Shown in pieces: positions 10,112 through 21,667 of a stretch of 64,000 nucleotides of DNA. How positions within the stretch are numbered: the stretch's first letter is position 1; each line of letters starts with the position of its first letter. Under the pieces are notes generated by a model. That model was not told the origin of the DNA and did not search any database. It saw only the letters and a program-made list of their open reading frames with translations. This DNA is from Arion vulgaris (taxonomy: Eukaryota; Mollusca; Gastropoda; Stylommatophora; Arionidae): assembly GCA_020796225.1 (NCBI GenBank), contig CM036764.1:21466733-21530732 (forward strand), in the 5' to 3' direction. Both the position numbers and the translations under genes were made by a program.

Positions 10112-10372
10112 CGTCCGAGTGATTACCGGGACCCAAATTTGGGATGTAAAGAATAGAACCACTGTTACCTGCCACGCATATCGTAAGAGGCGACTAAGGA
10201 GGTTTGGATGAAATCGGATGCACATGTCCTAAACGTGTAGAAGTCTATGCGTTTAGGGCCTACCAAACCAATGTGCAACGTATACACCTTCTTGACAAAG
10301 ATCAAACATATCACAAAGAGGATTAAAATTGGTCGTAAAGAACGAACGCAAAGAAGAAGAAGAAGAATTGCG
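10112..10372 (+). mobile_element. SINE family S2, variant subfamily
   Basis: Nearly the same sequence as 33371-33628: head CCGAGTGATTACCGGGACCC, middle CATATCGTAAGAGGCGACTA, end AAGAACGAACGCAAAGAAG with a GAA tail. It differs from the main S2 type in the central third (TAGAAGTCTATGCGTTTAGG), so it is a separate subfamily. Confidence 0.87.
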
Positions 10373-10431
10373 TACAATGCCAGGTACATTCTAATCAAAC
10401 TACTCCATAGAACAGTTGTTACTAGTGGTTG

Positions 10432-10680
10432 ACCATACATTTATCTGATTTCATCACTTCTCCTGAATTCCTTCCATTCCATGTTCATTATTTTTCGCAG
10501 ACATCTATTTTCAAATGCATTCAACTTACTTTCTATATCTTTAGTCATTTTCCAACTCTCGCTAGCATATGTTAAGATTGACACAACATTTGAATTGAAA
10601 ATTGTAATTGAGTTTAATACTTTATAACTTTCAGTTCCTTATTTCATTTAGACTCTGATTTTATGTTATGTGACCTCAAA
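10432..10680 (-). mobile_element. LINE reverse transcriptase fragment
   Basis: Closely matches 11340-11620 (shared TTTTCGCAGACATCTATTTT and CATTTTCCAACTCTCGCT). The minus strand would encode the Asn-Ala-Phe-Glu-Asn-Arg-Cys-Leu-Arg stretch found after the RT core. It is truncated at both ends. Confidence 0.75.
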
Positions 10681-11012
10681 TACAACTCTGTCTCTTCAAA
10701 ACTCATGTACCAAGCATTCTTCAGCAATTCTATTGCCATTCTACCAAGTCACCATGTTAACCTTGACATTAGAATCTCTATGTGTTTTGTTCGGTATCAT
10801 ATCCTATTAACGTAACATGTTGTCGAGATGTCCCACTCATCTTCATCAATGCACACAATGCGAACACTAATAATGCATTAGAGCTCTTATTGACAAACTT
10901 GATCATAGCTAGGGTTATGGGTATACAGGCGGATGTGTGCTATTGAATACAACAGAACGAAAATAGTCAGTTCAATTTGGCATATGAAGCACTTGTATCG
11001 ATCTTTCAATCC

Positions 11013-11017
11013 TCTCT

Positions 11018-11088
<71 letters not shown>
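11013..11088. repeat. (CT)n and (TA)n microsatellites
   Basis: A CT run (about 11015-11039) is followed by about 24 TA dinucleotides. The TA run sits exactly at the 3' end of the LINE at 11089-11845 and probably grew from its tail. Confidence 0.95.
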
Positions 11089-11091
<3 letters not shown>

Positions 11092-11845
11092 ATCCGCCCG
11101 TACCGTTATACTTACATAGGTCGTGCAAGTAATTTCTCCATACCGCTCTATCCTGGGCAACTCGCTCAATCTCCATGGAACTGAGACCGATATTCTTGCC
11201 TCTCTCAGCAAAGTTCGTTTCAGGTCTCCTTAGGTCGTCCTCTCTTTCTTGAACCCTTTGCATCCCACTTCAATGCCTGCTATGATATTCATTGATCATT
11301 TCTCCTCAAGGTGTGTCCAACATATCTCCATCTTCTCTTTCTTATAACAGTTGTCACTAGTGGTTGACCAGACATATCTCTGATTTCATCATTTCTCCTG
11401 AATTCGTTCCATTTTATATTCATTTTTTTCGCAGACATCTATTTTCAAATGCATTCAACTTGCTTTCTATATCTTTAGTCATTTTCCAACTCTCGCTGGC
11501 ATATGTTAGGATTGATACAACATTTCAATTGAATATTCATAATTTAGTTGTAATACTATATAACTTGCAGTTCCATATTTTATTTAGACTTTTAAAAGCT
11601 GATGTTGCTTTGCCAATTCGTATCATAATGTCTTTTTTAACATATCCTGTGCAATCAAAATTGCTACCTACATAGGTGAACTGCTCTGTTATTTTTATCA
11701 TTTTAGATTCCAGTGTGATATCTGCATTACTTGTCATATGTGTCTTCATTATATTTGTTTTTTCATAGCTTATCTGCAGTCCAACTTTTGATGCTATAGA
11801 TGACAAGTTGTCTGTTTTTCTTTGCATATCTTGGTTGTTTATACA
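11089..11845 (-). mobile_element. LINE reverse transcriptase 3' third with TA-rich tail
   Basis: The minus strand covers Leu-Gln-Ile-Ser-Tyr-Glu-Lys-Thr-Asn-Ile-Met, then Glu-Gln-Phe-Thr-Tyr-Val-Gly-Ser-Asn-Phe, then Leu-Asn-Lys-Ile-Trp, then Trp-Asn-Glu-Phe-Arg-Arg, and ends with Gly-Leu-Ser-Ser-Met-Glu and Glu-Arg-Val-Ala-Gln-Asp-Arg. Reading needs several frame changes. Other copies with the same 3' end (GTATAACGGTACGAGAGG) lie at 15990-16090, 49182-49335 and 54780-55200. Confidence 0.87.
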
Positions 11846-12317
11846 TTATATATAAATTTCCGGAAGCTTTGTCAGACCTTAGGGTTTGAAATGCAGATCC
11901 CTTCACATTTTAACATTCTAGTGTGCAGGAGGTAGTAGGGCCAATTCCTTTCCTCACGTGTGGGACGTCGAGTGTGGGATTGAAGGCACAACCCTCCTGT
12001 GTCCGAGTCGATACCGGATCCGTCCCACACATACACACATATAAATATCTGCCTGTCTCTCTCTCTCTTTTTCTCACTCTATCTCTATCTATATATACAT
12101 AGTCAAGTATATGTAGTGATGTTGTTTGTGGCCCCAAATTTTCACAGTTCTCTGTGCTTACTGTTGACGATCGTCTTTGAATTGAGCTGCTCATTGACCG
12201 TCTGATGTATGAAGGCACGTCATTGGATGCTGAATTTAGACAGTTTTAATTTTGGAAATATTCTCTGTACGAACAGCCCAAGACGCCTGAGGAGCAGAGC
12301 GAAGCGTATGTATAACC

Positions 12318-12592
12318 AGCTAGCCACGAATGAAAATGAAAATCGTGGCACATCCTTTACAGGACGTAGCCATCAACCACAGTAATCTAGTCGTTGATTT
12401 TCTAGGCATCACTTATACGTTCAGTAATGTCGTTGCTTTCTGAACGGGAGGTCTTTTTTAACCTTTGTAAAAATCCCACGGAAACGAATTTGCTTCCAAA
12501 TTTTCCCACCGTGGAATTTGAACCAGGTACGCTTGGTTTTGTGACCAAGCTCACTACCGCCTGATCTACAGACGCTCACTTAGCCACGAATA
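12318..12592 (-). mobile_element. tRNA-derived SINE, family S3
   Basis: On the minus strand the head carries an A-box-like and a B-box-like (GGTTCAAATTCC) sequence. Shared body blocks are TTTCTGAACGGGAGG and CATCCTTTACAGGACG (plus-strand reading). Sister copies are at 16700-16955 (minus) and 26482-26735 (plus). Confidence 0.8.
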
Positions 12593-12604
12593 CTATCATT
12601 ATTT

Positions 12605-12690
12605 ATAGCGTTCTACATCTGTTTTTGAGAGACTGAGCACACATGGGTCTGCCCGAAGCGCTATGACATCAGTTCAGTAACCAATAAACG
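12605..12690 (+). mobile_element. Short LINE 3' end (zinc-finger tail type)
   Basis: Encodes a damaged form of the end seen at 39950-40057: Thr-Glu-His...Trp-Val-Cys-Pro, then GACATCAGTTCAGTAACCAA. About 85 bp remain. Confidence 0.6.
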
Positions 12691-13385
12691 TTTCAATTAA
12701 ATGAACAATAACAGCTTTCACGTACAGTGTGCTCGTATTTCTGTCTGATTATTCTACCATTGAAAACAGAAATAACACATGACCTGCCCACCACACATAT
12801 TTTGAATTGGTTTCGTGATTGATGGTTCAGCTGAACTACTCAAGTCATGTATCGGAGCAGCAAAGTTGTGTAGCTACCAATGACGCCGGATCAACCCGAT
12901 GAAGCACTTAAAGAGAAATCAATATTAATGCGCAAAATCAATCAAATGTCTGATCGATTTCATACTTTATGTCAGTGGTTCTCAGCGGTGTGATGTGGCT
13001 ACATTGATGGGGAGAAGACGAAATCCAATGCTGTACACGCGGGCCCCATGGTAATACATCAATGGGGCCTTATTTTATTCCTCCGGTTTCCAGATAACCA
13101 GAATTTCAAGAAAGAAATGTGTTTCTGAATAACTGTTATTTTCTTTTTTCTTTCGTTAGCACAATATTTAAAATAAATGAAACTTGTAATCATGATTCAG
13201 TTTTTATCTGTTATTATTTTGTTTTATTGTTACTATTAATATTACTTTATTTTTATTATTGTAATGCCCACATGGCACTTTCGCCTCCACAGTCATTAGT
13301 CAGATGCGCCCCAATATACAAAAACATTGGATAGTACTGGTGTGGAGGGACTATGTCGCAGGTATTGAGGGAGTTTCAGATAACC
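12690..13385. other. Spacer, no gene seen
   Basis: AT-rich, with a possible hAT-like end motif CAGTGGTTCTCAG at about 12973 for which I could not find the opposite end. No coding frame is supported. Confidence 0.45.
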
Positions 13386-13485
13386 AAGATAACCAATTTC
13401 TTTCTCCATATATCTATTTGTGTTTTCTTCTTTGTGTATGATATACGGATAACTCTTCTGTAACACTTATATTCAAAAACATATA
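13385..13485 (-). mobile_element. Short LINE reverse transcriptase fragment
   Basis: The minus strand gives Lys-Cys-Tyr-Arg-Arg-Val-Ile-Arg-Ile-Ser-Tyr, the same block that contains the Trp-Thr-Glu-Lys motif in other copies. Small and isolated. Confidence 0.5.
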
Positions 13486-13499
13486 CATGCATTTCTATT

Positions 13500-15000
13500 G
13501 TTTGTTAGATGTCCATGTGGGTCAAGGCGCATGAGGGGTGTGTCAGGATTAGTGAGCCGGCACTAATTAAGACCCTGTCCCCTATCTCCACGTGGTGACC
13601 CTGGAAACAGACCTTGGTTCCAGTCTGGCTAATGGGGGCAGGGATCGGGGAGAACTACTGGTAGTGGTAGCAGTGCAAGTACGGAAAGCAATCCAGGTCC
13701 ATACGAATAAAATGCACGAATCTCCTGGCCGATGTCCAACAAAATATTGCCCAAGTTCCCGAACAAATAGAAACAGCAGCGTAACGTCTTAGATATAATC
13801 CCTACTCCCCGGAATAATGGCCGAACACAAATTGCCATCCCGAGCATGAGACTCCTACACATGCTCGAAGTTAAGTCAAAGGTCCGTCACAAATTACCAG
13901 TTTCTCTGCCGATGGGGAGATTAGTAAACATGAAAGGATGAGAGGTGCATCCAGTGACGAAACGTGTGCCCACATATGGCGAAACTCGAAATCCTAAGGA
14001 GGGGACAAACAGTGCCAGCTGAGGGGCAAGAATAAATAAGACAGATGCGTAACGAATAAAAGTCTACCCTGGTGTCGATACAGGAAGATTGCAGCTGACT
14101 CCGTATCGGTGCCTTGACGCAGATACATTTACTGGGCAAGGTTGGCTGAGGCAAAACATAAAGTTGCATTTTAGTACATAACGAAACTACCCTCCCTGGG
14201 ACAACCGTACAAGGTACTCGTTGATGCCTAATGGAACTGCCAACCTTGGGGCAACCGGGCAAGGTACGTTTGCAATTACAACTAACATCCCCGGAAGAAG
14301 TGGGTGATGGTGGCGAGCGCAAAATCTCAGTTGCGTTGCTAACGCCAATTGAAATGGCCCTATACATTATTTGTGCTTGACCCCAGTCCGATGTTTCCGA
14401 GGCTAGGGAAATGCTGAAGTAGAACCTGCAAATTGCCAATCCGACATGCGCCTCGTAAAGGCTGAGAATGTTCCTATGATAATGTTCCTACTCTGGAACA
14501 AACTCAAAGTGCACAGTAAAGTAAGGTCAACAATGTAAAGATCTGACAGGATGTCCGGATCCGAACATTGGCGAAGACCGATAATTTACACGTTGTTTTA
14601 TACTAGTAAGACGCCGTTCAGGACAAGCTTATAAGCCCGTGAAATGTTCTAATCCGGAACGATCTCACAGTCAGAAAGGGCATAACAGTTAACCACTGTC
14701 TTGGCGTAGATCACAAACCCAAATATACGGCAAAGCTGATCGAAAGGCGAAATCCGGGCCGAAATACTCGACAGAAAGGATCGTATCCTTGGGAAAGCTC
14801 ACCCTAGTTTTTTCTGATCAGAAACTTAGCTTTCGAAACTCGGATCGGGCATGGACATCGTAACCTGGCGGTGCAGAACACGTCAACTGGAGATCTCTGG
14901 GTTTTGTCACAGCCAGAATTCAACCAAGAATTACAAATGGCTGAAGACAAGTCCAAAGTTCTACAACACCTTGCCACGGGGAATATCCTTACACATTAGC
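13500..15000. other. Unassigned block of higher GC content
   Basis: This 1.5-kb block is visibly richer in G and C than its surroundings and has short internal repeats (CCGGGCAAGGTACG near 14255 against CCGTACAAGGTACT near 14205). No long frame is open: the best are 66 and 172 codons on opposite strands, with no recognised motif. The composition and dispersed stop codons would suit the 5' untranslated region of a retrotransposon, but I have no second copy to prove it. Confidence 0.4.
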
Positions 15001-15129
15001 TACTGAAACATGGGCGTTCTACACCATGAGCTTCGTTCATGAGATATGTTTTGTCACCATATTATCACAATATACCAAAAAGGAAATATGTTTCTCTACC
15101 ACACCTTGCCACAGGAAATATGCATGGAC

Positions 15130-15310
15130 TTTAATATTTTGATCGTTGTTTTTTCTATAGTTCCACTTAATAATGTTTTTAGCTATTTAATTTTTTAATT
15201 CTACGATTGTTCTTCTTTCAATTTAATTCATAGCATTTTCGTCTCTTGTAATCAGTGAAACGAAATATTCAAAACTGTTCACATTTCTATAAATTTCAAC
15301 TAACTTTGTA
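15130..15310 (-). mobile_element. Weak LINE reverse transcriptase fragment
   Basis: The minus strand reads Asn-Ser-Phe-Glu-Tyr-Phe-Val-Ser-Leu-Ile-Thr-Arg-Asp, similar to the Phe-Lys-Tyr-Leu-Gly-Ser-Leu-Ile-Thr block of LINE RTs. Stops follow quickly. Confidence 0.5.
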
Positions 15311-15467
15311 AAATAGACACACACAAGCACACTTGCACTGCAAACAGTTACAGTTGGAGCAGAGAGTTTGTTGGTAGACATCGTACTAAGAACACCAGAA
15401 TCTGATGATAATGTAGCTGGAACAGGATGAGAAGATGAAATTGATGTTTTTATATTTTAATTCATTC

Positions 15468-15722
15468 AGCTGTTTCTGGGGCCAGCAAGGGAGCAAAGAA
15501 TAGTAACACTGCGATCTACAAGGCATGAACATGATCGAGGCGACTGAGTTAGGGGCTTAGGAAGCTACCTTAGTAAATAAAAAGCGTCGCAGAAATAGGA
15601 TATGCTGGCCTACTTGTAGGTGCATAACTGGCACAACGTATAATTGCTCTTAGACTCATATCACATACATATCACAAAGAGTGGTTTAACAAGCGGTCGA
15701 TATGGAGCGTTCGAAGGAGAAT
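15468..15722 (+). mobile_element. SINE family S2
   Basis: Contains the family blocks GAGCAAAGAATAGTAACACT, TAGTAAATAAAAAGCGTCGC and GATATGGAGCGTTCGAAGGA. The tail is eroded to one GGAGAA. Confidence 0.85.
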
Positions 15723-15989
15723 AAATATTTTAATTATTGTTTAAAGTAGTTTTCGATTATTTTACAGGTTGTTTGAGAATGTCGGTTTCTTTAGTGTCAG
15801 TTAACTGAAAGTCTACAGTAAATATTTCCCCACCTGGTATACATGTGAACTACATACATTACTCTGAAACTACAGGTTGAGACACAGTCTTAAATCACAC
15901 CAATCAAACATTCGCGTTGTACTAGTATAATCCATTATTGATCATATGACTTCAAAAGATTACTATACAGCATCATTTCCTATCGCTCA

Positions 15990-16092
15990 ATTTCATAGAC
16001 GAGATTGAACGAGTTGCCCAGGATAGAAAGGTATGGAGAAATTGTTTGCATCATCTATTTAGCGTATAACGGTTCAAGAAGAATACAATACA
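15990..16092 (+). mobile_element. LINE 3' terminal fragment
   Basis: Matches the terminal about 100 bp of the TA-tailed LINE: GAACGAGTTGCCCAGGATAG and GTATAACGGTTCAAGAAGAA. Confidence 0.75.
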
Positions 16093-16440
16093 ATAATGAA
16101 CTCTACGGGCTTACCACATTGGATGTCACTTTATGATATGTGTCTTCTAAAAATAACTTTATGAAAAGCTTTTGCAATTATTAACAACAAAAAAATTAGA
16201 AAATAGCTGATAGCTTTTGAAATACTTTCTTTGAAGAAATTATTGTTAGTTATGTAGTTTAGAGATGGCGTTGGGGGTAGATGTGTGAGTTCAATTGTGT
16301 AACTATAACATTGGATGATCCAGAATAAGCTGTATTTGTAGGCCTACTTTGTTGTTGGGATATCTGTTTGTTGTTGGGCATTTTTTCCAGCGAACGAAAT
16401 AGAGCATTTCAGCTGCAACATTTACAATGAATATAGGCTC
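16092..16440. other. AT-rich spacer
   Basis: No coding frame, repeat head or RNA gene could be supported. Confidence 0.5.
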
Positions 16441-16645
16441 TTCGATAACGAAGTTGATAGCACACTGTGCTAGAGATCGCATGCCGTGGAAGTTTCAGGG
16501 TTCGAGGACAGTTTGAGCCACAAATTCATGGTGTGCACATGTTACACTGTTGGACTACAGGAAACGCATACCTTTTACTTGGGGATCTAAATTACAAGTC
16601 TCTCTGAAGTTGGAGCTAGGTTAGCCTGAATGTAGAAGGCCAATG
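16440..16645 (+). mobile_element. SINE-like element, family S6, diverged
   Basis: A tRNA-like head (AGTTGATAGCACACTGTGCTA, then TTTCAGGGTTCGAGGAC as a B-box candidate) leads into TACAGGAAACGCATACC and GGTTAGCCTGAATGTAGAAG. It resembles the plus-strand copy at 59089-59350 in layout. Confidence 0.5.
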
Positions 16646-16699
16646 GTGATAAAGAAGAACGCAGAGAAAAACCAGAGTGCCATATCATGACTAGCACAG

Positions 16700-16957
16700 G
16701 GATGAGTCTAAAAAGTTAATTGCATATCCTTTACAGGACTTTGCGAATCAACGCCAGCTTTTTAACGATGTTTGTGATTTTTCTAGGCATTATTACGTTC
16801 AGTAGTTTGCCATTGCTTTCTGAACGGGTGGTTTCATCGTCCTTTGTAAAATCCACGCGAAATAATTTGCAACCAAATTGTCCGCAGCGTGATTCGAACT
16901 CAGAACGTCGGGGTTTATAGACCGAGTCACTATCCCCTATATCACAGACGCCACCGT
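16700..16957 (-). mobile_element. tRNA-derived SINE, family S3
   Basis: Same blocks as at 12318-12592: ATATCCTTTACAGGACTTTG at the 3' end, CATTGCTTTCTGAACGGGTG in the body, and a tRNA-like head with a B-box complement GATTCGAACTC. Confidence 0.8.
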
Positions 16958-17034
16958 GAACAGTCTAAAAGCATGACTATTCACAGTTGCAACATATGAG
17001 CGTCAAGCATAGACATTTAACAAAGCAGTAGAAA

Positions 17035-17415
17035 AACTGTATTTTTAAATATAAGTGTTACAGAAAAGTGCTCCGTTTACCATGGGCAGAGAAGAGAACA
17101 AATAGATCTATACAGAAAGTACTCAAAATAAAAGAATTCTAATTGATGCTACAACTAAGAAGGAGAAATTCAAGTACTTTTGACTTATAAAGAAGGCACG
17201 ATAGGTTGGCGAAGGCCACTATGGAAGGAGAAATCCTGACAAAGAGAAGGAGAGAAAGACCTCAGAGAAGATGGATTAAGGATGTTACTGATGAATTGAG
17301 TATGGCGACGGCAGAGCGGGACATCTGCACTAGAGAGAGAGAGAGAAAGAAACTCTAAAGGACTGTTAGACTGACAAAGTTCTGTTAAGGGCAAGCTATT
17401 TGATAATTATGAGAC
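17035..17415 (+). mobile_element. LINE reverse transcriptase C-terminal end
   Basis: Plus-strand copy of the tail seen at 5031-5390: TAAGTGTTACAGAAAAGTGC, GAGAACAAATAGATCTATAC, then Met-Glu-Gly-Glu-Ile-Leu-Thr-Lys-Arg-Arg and Arg-Trp-Ile-Lys-Asp-Val-Thr-Asp. It ends at about 17415 with GCAAGCTATTTGATAATTAT. Frames are broken. Confidence 0.85.
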
Positions 17416-17704
17416 AGTCGAAGACGATGACAACTCAAAATGTTGTAATAAACTTGAACACAAAACGAAAAACAGTAGCACATTATTATAAGTTTCGTAG
17501 ACTGTTCTGTGGATATTAAACAACCTCCTTACAAAATATCTACGGAAAAATACAGAACAAATAATAGCTAGAAAGTCAATGTGTCACCTCGAGAATGAAC
17601 ATACCACTATTGATTTTCATTATGGTTACATATATGCACGTCTGTCTTTCTCATGATACCATTGATATTCAATACATGTAACAGTAATTCTACTATCGTT
17701 TTCT

Positions 17705-18032
17705 ATGTTGACACTTCTATGAAGTTCAAATCTTGAATGATTTTTCTGCCTTTTAGAAATGATAATTAAGAGATGAATTTTGAAAATCAATACCATATTT
17801 ACAATCTGATCCATCCTTTTTGTAAGGGATGGAACATGACGATGCATATAATTCGTTACTGCATGAAGTACCGCTTCTTAGTGTGGTCTCTGTTCACACT
17901 TTTACGAAGTTCAGTTCTTGCATGATTTTTCTGTCTTTTTAGAAATGATAATTAAGAGATGAATTTTGGAAAATCAATACCATATTTACAATCTGATCCA
18001 TCTTTTTTTGTAAGGGATGGGAATATGGCGAA
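17705..18032 (+). repeat. Direct duplication of about 140 bp
   Basis: 17705-17840 and 17888-18032 share GAAATGATAATTAAGAGATG, AATCAATACCATATTTACAA and GTAAGGGATGG in the same order, with few differences. No coding content is seen in the unit. Confidence 0.85.
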
Positions 18033-18239
18033 CATGACGTGATTAAATGAGAAAACATATCAATTTCAACGTTTATAAAAAGTATTTGAAAACAAATTGT
18101 CTGTAAGGAAACATCAGGTTGGCATTGACATTAATGGATCTCAAGCATTCCGTGTCATCTTGCAATACTGTGACATTCTACACAGTTTTTCTATGTTCAT
18201 CTCTTAATGATTTCCTCACATTATCTTCTACTTCTTCTT

Positions 18240-18545
18240 CTGCGTTCTCACTAGATTGGGATTTCGGATTCTCTAATCAAGGCAGTCGTCTGCCTCAGAT
18301 TATCAGCCACGCCATACAGTTTGTCTTGGACGCTGGTGTAAGTGGGCAACCTCTTTCTTCTCAGGTCTGCATACTGGGGGCAGTTCTGTAGGATATGTTT
18401 TGTTGTCATACTTGCCAAGCCACAGGGCACAGGTCGTTGGTGCCGATCTTGAATTTAGTGTACAGGTGGTGTCTCATTCTGTTGTTACCCGTCCGAAGGC
18501 GAAGTAGGGCAGTCTGGTCCCTTCTGGACAGTTGGTAATATCCAT
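18240..18545 (-). mobile_element. LINE C-terminal zinc-finger domain
   Basis: The minus strand encodes Thr-Ala-Leu-Leu-Arg-Leu-Arg-Thr-Gly-Asn, then Cys-Pro-Cys-Gly-Leu, then His-Ile-Leu-Gln-Asn-Cys-Pro, then Leu-Tyr-Gly. This Cys-x-Cys...His...Cys cluster after RNase H is a known LINE feature. One frameshift is visible if the whole length is read. No (GAA) tail remains. Confidence 0.82.
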
Positions 18546-18717
18546 CATTCTTGCTGTGTTTTCTCACATTATCTGATTGTCTTCATCTTGCCCGCTTGTT
18601 CACAACTATTTCATCTTGTACGGATTTCATCAAATTGTCAAGTATTTAAATGTGTCCAATATATGTAGTTGGTCTATTTTTTGTCTTGTCTCTTTCAATA
18701 ATTCCACATCGATTCCT

Positions 18718-18978
18718 CGCCCGTGTGGTGATGGAACCCAACAAGGAAACAAAAATAGTGCCACTGCGACCTACAAGGCATGTCGTAAGAAGCGACTGAG
18801 GCAGAGGTCTTGGAAAACTATCCTAGTAAATAAAAATCGTCGCAGAAATCGGATGTGCTTGCCTACTTGCAGGCACATAACTGGCACAACGTAAAACCGC
18901 TCTTAGACTCAGATCACATACGAATCACAAAGAGTGGTTTAACAAGTGGTCGATATGTAGCGTTTGAAGAAGAAGAAA
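18718..18978 (+). mobile_element. SINE family S2
   Basis: Head CGCCCGTGTGGTGATGGAAC, body GCGACCTACAAGGCATGTCG, end GGTCGATATGTAGCGTTTGA with GAAGAAGAA. Confidence 0.87.
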
Positions 18979-18979
18979 A

Positions 18980-19360
18980 AATCGATTCCTGTTATTTTAG
19001 ATCTTCTTTGTTAGTTTACTACTTTGCCGATACAGTCTATACATATTTGATAACAACGCAACAAGTGAATCAGATGGAATCAAGATGAGCGTAGCAACAA
19101 GTCATGAATAATTGCAATTCTATTACGTGGAAATAGACCCAAGTATAACATCAGAACAATCACAAATACATTAGAGACAACCCATGAAGCAGAGACCATG
19201 CTAAAGGATGACATGTGGATTTGAGTGGTTGTATTTACATGATTATGTCCTTACATTTATTCGTCTGAAGGTGTTACCAAGTCCATGAACGAGAGAACAC
19301 CAAACAATTTTTATTCATAGAGTGCACATTTTGACGTTGATTTCAAATATAGTATCGTTT
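18980..19360. other. Spacer, no gene seen
   Basis: AT-rich sequence before the TTA microsatellite. No feature could be supported. Confidence 0.5.
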
Positions 19361-19361
19361 C

Positions 19362-19424
19362 ATGTATTATTATTATTATTATTATTACTATTATTACTAT
19401 TATTATTATTGTTGTTATTATTAT
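19362..19424. repeat. (TTA)n microsatellite
   Basis: About 20 TTA/CTA triplets with minor interruptions. Confidence 0.95.
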
Positions 19425-19667
19425 CTGTGCAAGCGTCATATATTCTGTCTTTGTTAAAGCTCGTACTTTGTTCGAAATGTAGTTTTTATTATTGTCCTTT
19501 GATTAAACTTACCGTAATTCATGTATTGTTTCCTTTCCGTCGAGTGATAAGGGATATGCCTGTTACATGAAACGAGTCCTTCTGTGTACATGGACGTCCT
19601 GATAGAAGGAAACAGTCGTTGTTTTGTTGAAAGTGGCGTGCCTTGGCTTCAAGAATCTATATTCTAC

Positions 19668-19686
19668 TCTCTCTCTCTCACCATTT

Positions 19687-19737
<51 letters not shown>

Positions 19738-19844
19738 TCTATATATACTATATTATAAACTATACTATATATATATATATATATATATACTATACTATAT
19801 AAATAATAAATTTATATATTTGTGTATATTTGTGTAAATATAAA

Positions 19845-19900
<56 letters not shown>
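19668..19900. repeat. (CT)n and (TA)n microsatellites
   Basis: CT runs at about 19668-19705, then three TA-rich blocks up to 19900, separated by short AT-rich sequence. Confidence 0.95.
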
Positions 19901-19901
<1 letters not shown>

Positions 19902-19914
19902 TGGCTATAAAGCA

Positions 19915-20248
19915 AATGTAATAGTAGTTCTAGTAATAGTAATTACAATAGTAATCGTTGTTGTAGTAGTAATAGTTGTTCTAATAGTATCAATTGTAAC
20001 ACTAGTAGTAGTAATAGAAGTAGTAATAGTAGTAGTAGTAATAGTTGTAGTAATAATAGTAGTAGTAGTAGTAGTAATAGTAGTTGCAATAGTAGTAGTG
20101 GTGGTAGTAATACTAGAAGTAGTAATAGTAGATGTGGTAATACTAGTGGTAATAATAATGTAGGGGTAGTAACAGTAATAGTAGCAATAGTAACAGTAGT
20201 AATAGTGGTAGTAGTAGTGATGGTAGCGACTGCTGTAGTAGCATTTAC
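19915..20248. repeat. (TAG/TAA)n trinucleotide tract
   Basis: About 330 bp of trinucleotides of the types TAG, TAA, GTA and TGT. The threonine-rich frame on the minus strand is an artefact of the repeat. Confidence 0.93.
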
Positions 20249-20574
20249 TAGTCATGACTAACTATTGGATAAGGCACCCCTGAATGGATTTGTGTGTAAC
20301 CCTGATCTACCTGTCTATCAAATTGTTTAACATTTAATTGTCTGATCTGCTTTTTACAGCTGTTCTTCAATCTATGTCTATTCTCTAATCCTGTTTTATC
20401 TTTCGGCGTCAGATAGCAAAAAAAAAGAGACACATAAAGCAAGCTTCTTTATGCTCTTTGTACAAGTTGCAAAAAATTGTTTTAGCATGCATCACCATTT
20501 GGTGATATCCGATACCAAGTCATCACAAAACTCTAGACAAATGTAAAATGTCTGAAAACTGCATCTACATTATC

Positions 20575-21060
20575 ATTCTTTATTTCTTTTCTTCAATCCT
20601 GTTTTGACTCACAGCTTCAGGATAAGAAGATCAGTTATCAGAGGTCTATCATCAAAGCACTCCGGACATGTCCATAGGTGCTTCGATCTCCGCTTCAGCA
20701 AATCCAGAAGCGTCCAGTGGCCCAACACGCCAGTCCGATGTTGATTAATCAGTCTCTTTGCATATTTGGTATGTCGTTCTTTACGGACTGCACCAATCTT
20801 GACTTTGGATAAGAATAAGGATAAGAAGATATTTCTAGAACGAGCCCTTGTGTGGGCTTCATAAATAGTGTCTTTCGTCGAGTGTTATCTCTGTGGTCCC
20901 CCTTTGCTGGCCGACCTTTGTTTTGTATCCATTGTATCGGAGCAACATTTCTCTTTGAGGCGCACTGTCTGTTGGTAATCTGCTGTGACCGAACCATTTA
21001 ATTTATTGTTTCTTGATAAAGTTCAGAAACATTGTCACTAAACTTAATTAACTCTGATCC
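20575..21060 (-). mobile_element. LINE 3' region, interrupted by another LINE
   Basis: The outer element shares TTTTGACTCACAGCTTCAGG, TTTCTAGAACGAGCCCTTGT and GACCGAACCATTTAATTTAT with 38540-39085 and 55995-56535. In those copies the upstream part encodes an RT block (Met-Lys-Tyr-Leu-Leu-Arg-Ile-Leu). Here it is split at about 20630-20810 by an unrelated LINE tail, after which GGATAAGAAGATATTTCTAG resumes. Confidence 0.75.
20630..20810 (-). mobile_element. Inserted LINE C-terminal fragment
   Basis: The minus strand encodes Lys-Arg-Leu-Ile-Asn-Gln-His-Arg-Thr-Gly-Val-Leu-Gly, then Leu-Leu-Asp-Leu-Leu, then Leu-Trp-Thr-Cys-Pro-Glu-Cys. It is the same domain as at 27280-27465, 31915-32300 and 52440-52725. 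The Cys-x2-Cys looks like half of a zinc-binding site. Confidence 0.82.
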
Positions 21061-21665
21061 GATTATTCTCTTCCTCTTTTTTCAGTTGACCGTAAGGAAT
21101 ATTCTAAAGAATGTAACACCTTTGTGTCACTTACATAACCTACCCTCTCATCTGCATTGCCAAAGCATGATGTTCATACCTGAATGACCAGTTCGCTACA
21201 ACAGCAGGGAATTGCACTGAATATAACAAAAATGACAAACTTTGAGACCTGAACTTTGCGTCCCAAATAAATACAATGACCATTGTTGTTTGGAAATCCA
21301 ACAGGGAAAGTGCGTAACCTCAGATTTATATTTAAAATAAAAGCTGTCACGTATAGATGTCAGGCGTTGATTGACACGTTCAACTTTGACATCCAGACTG
21401 TAATCGCAAACCTGTGAAATATACTCACAGAAATTATGTTTGATACCAAAAAACAAGGACAAATTGACAAGTACATTTTGTTGATCAACTAGAATATCGA
21501 TTTATGTAGGCGATTGAGTTTACGGCAAGGGGGCGCGATTTATGCCGGTAATTGTGCGTGTGAGAGCAATTTCCGTTACAGGAGGGAAACGGGACCTCAC
21601 AGAGACCTGTCGCATTAACATGTTATCTTTAATGAAAGCAATAAGGGCACAGGGTTTCAAATACA
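21060..21665. other. Spacer with one unassigned 88-codon frame
   Basis: The minus-strand frame 21462-21196 has no motif I recognise. Nothing else could be supported here. Confidence 0.4.
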
Positions 21666-21667
21666 AG

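Noticed and set aside
12973..13075. hAT-like end CAGTGGTTCTCAG
   Set aside because: No matching inverted end or 8-bp duplication found nearby, so an element cannot be delimited.
13592..14439. Frames of 66 to 172 codons in the GC-richer block
   Set aside because: No motif, overlapping on both strands, and bounded by stops as expected for sequence of higher GC content.
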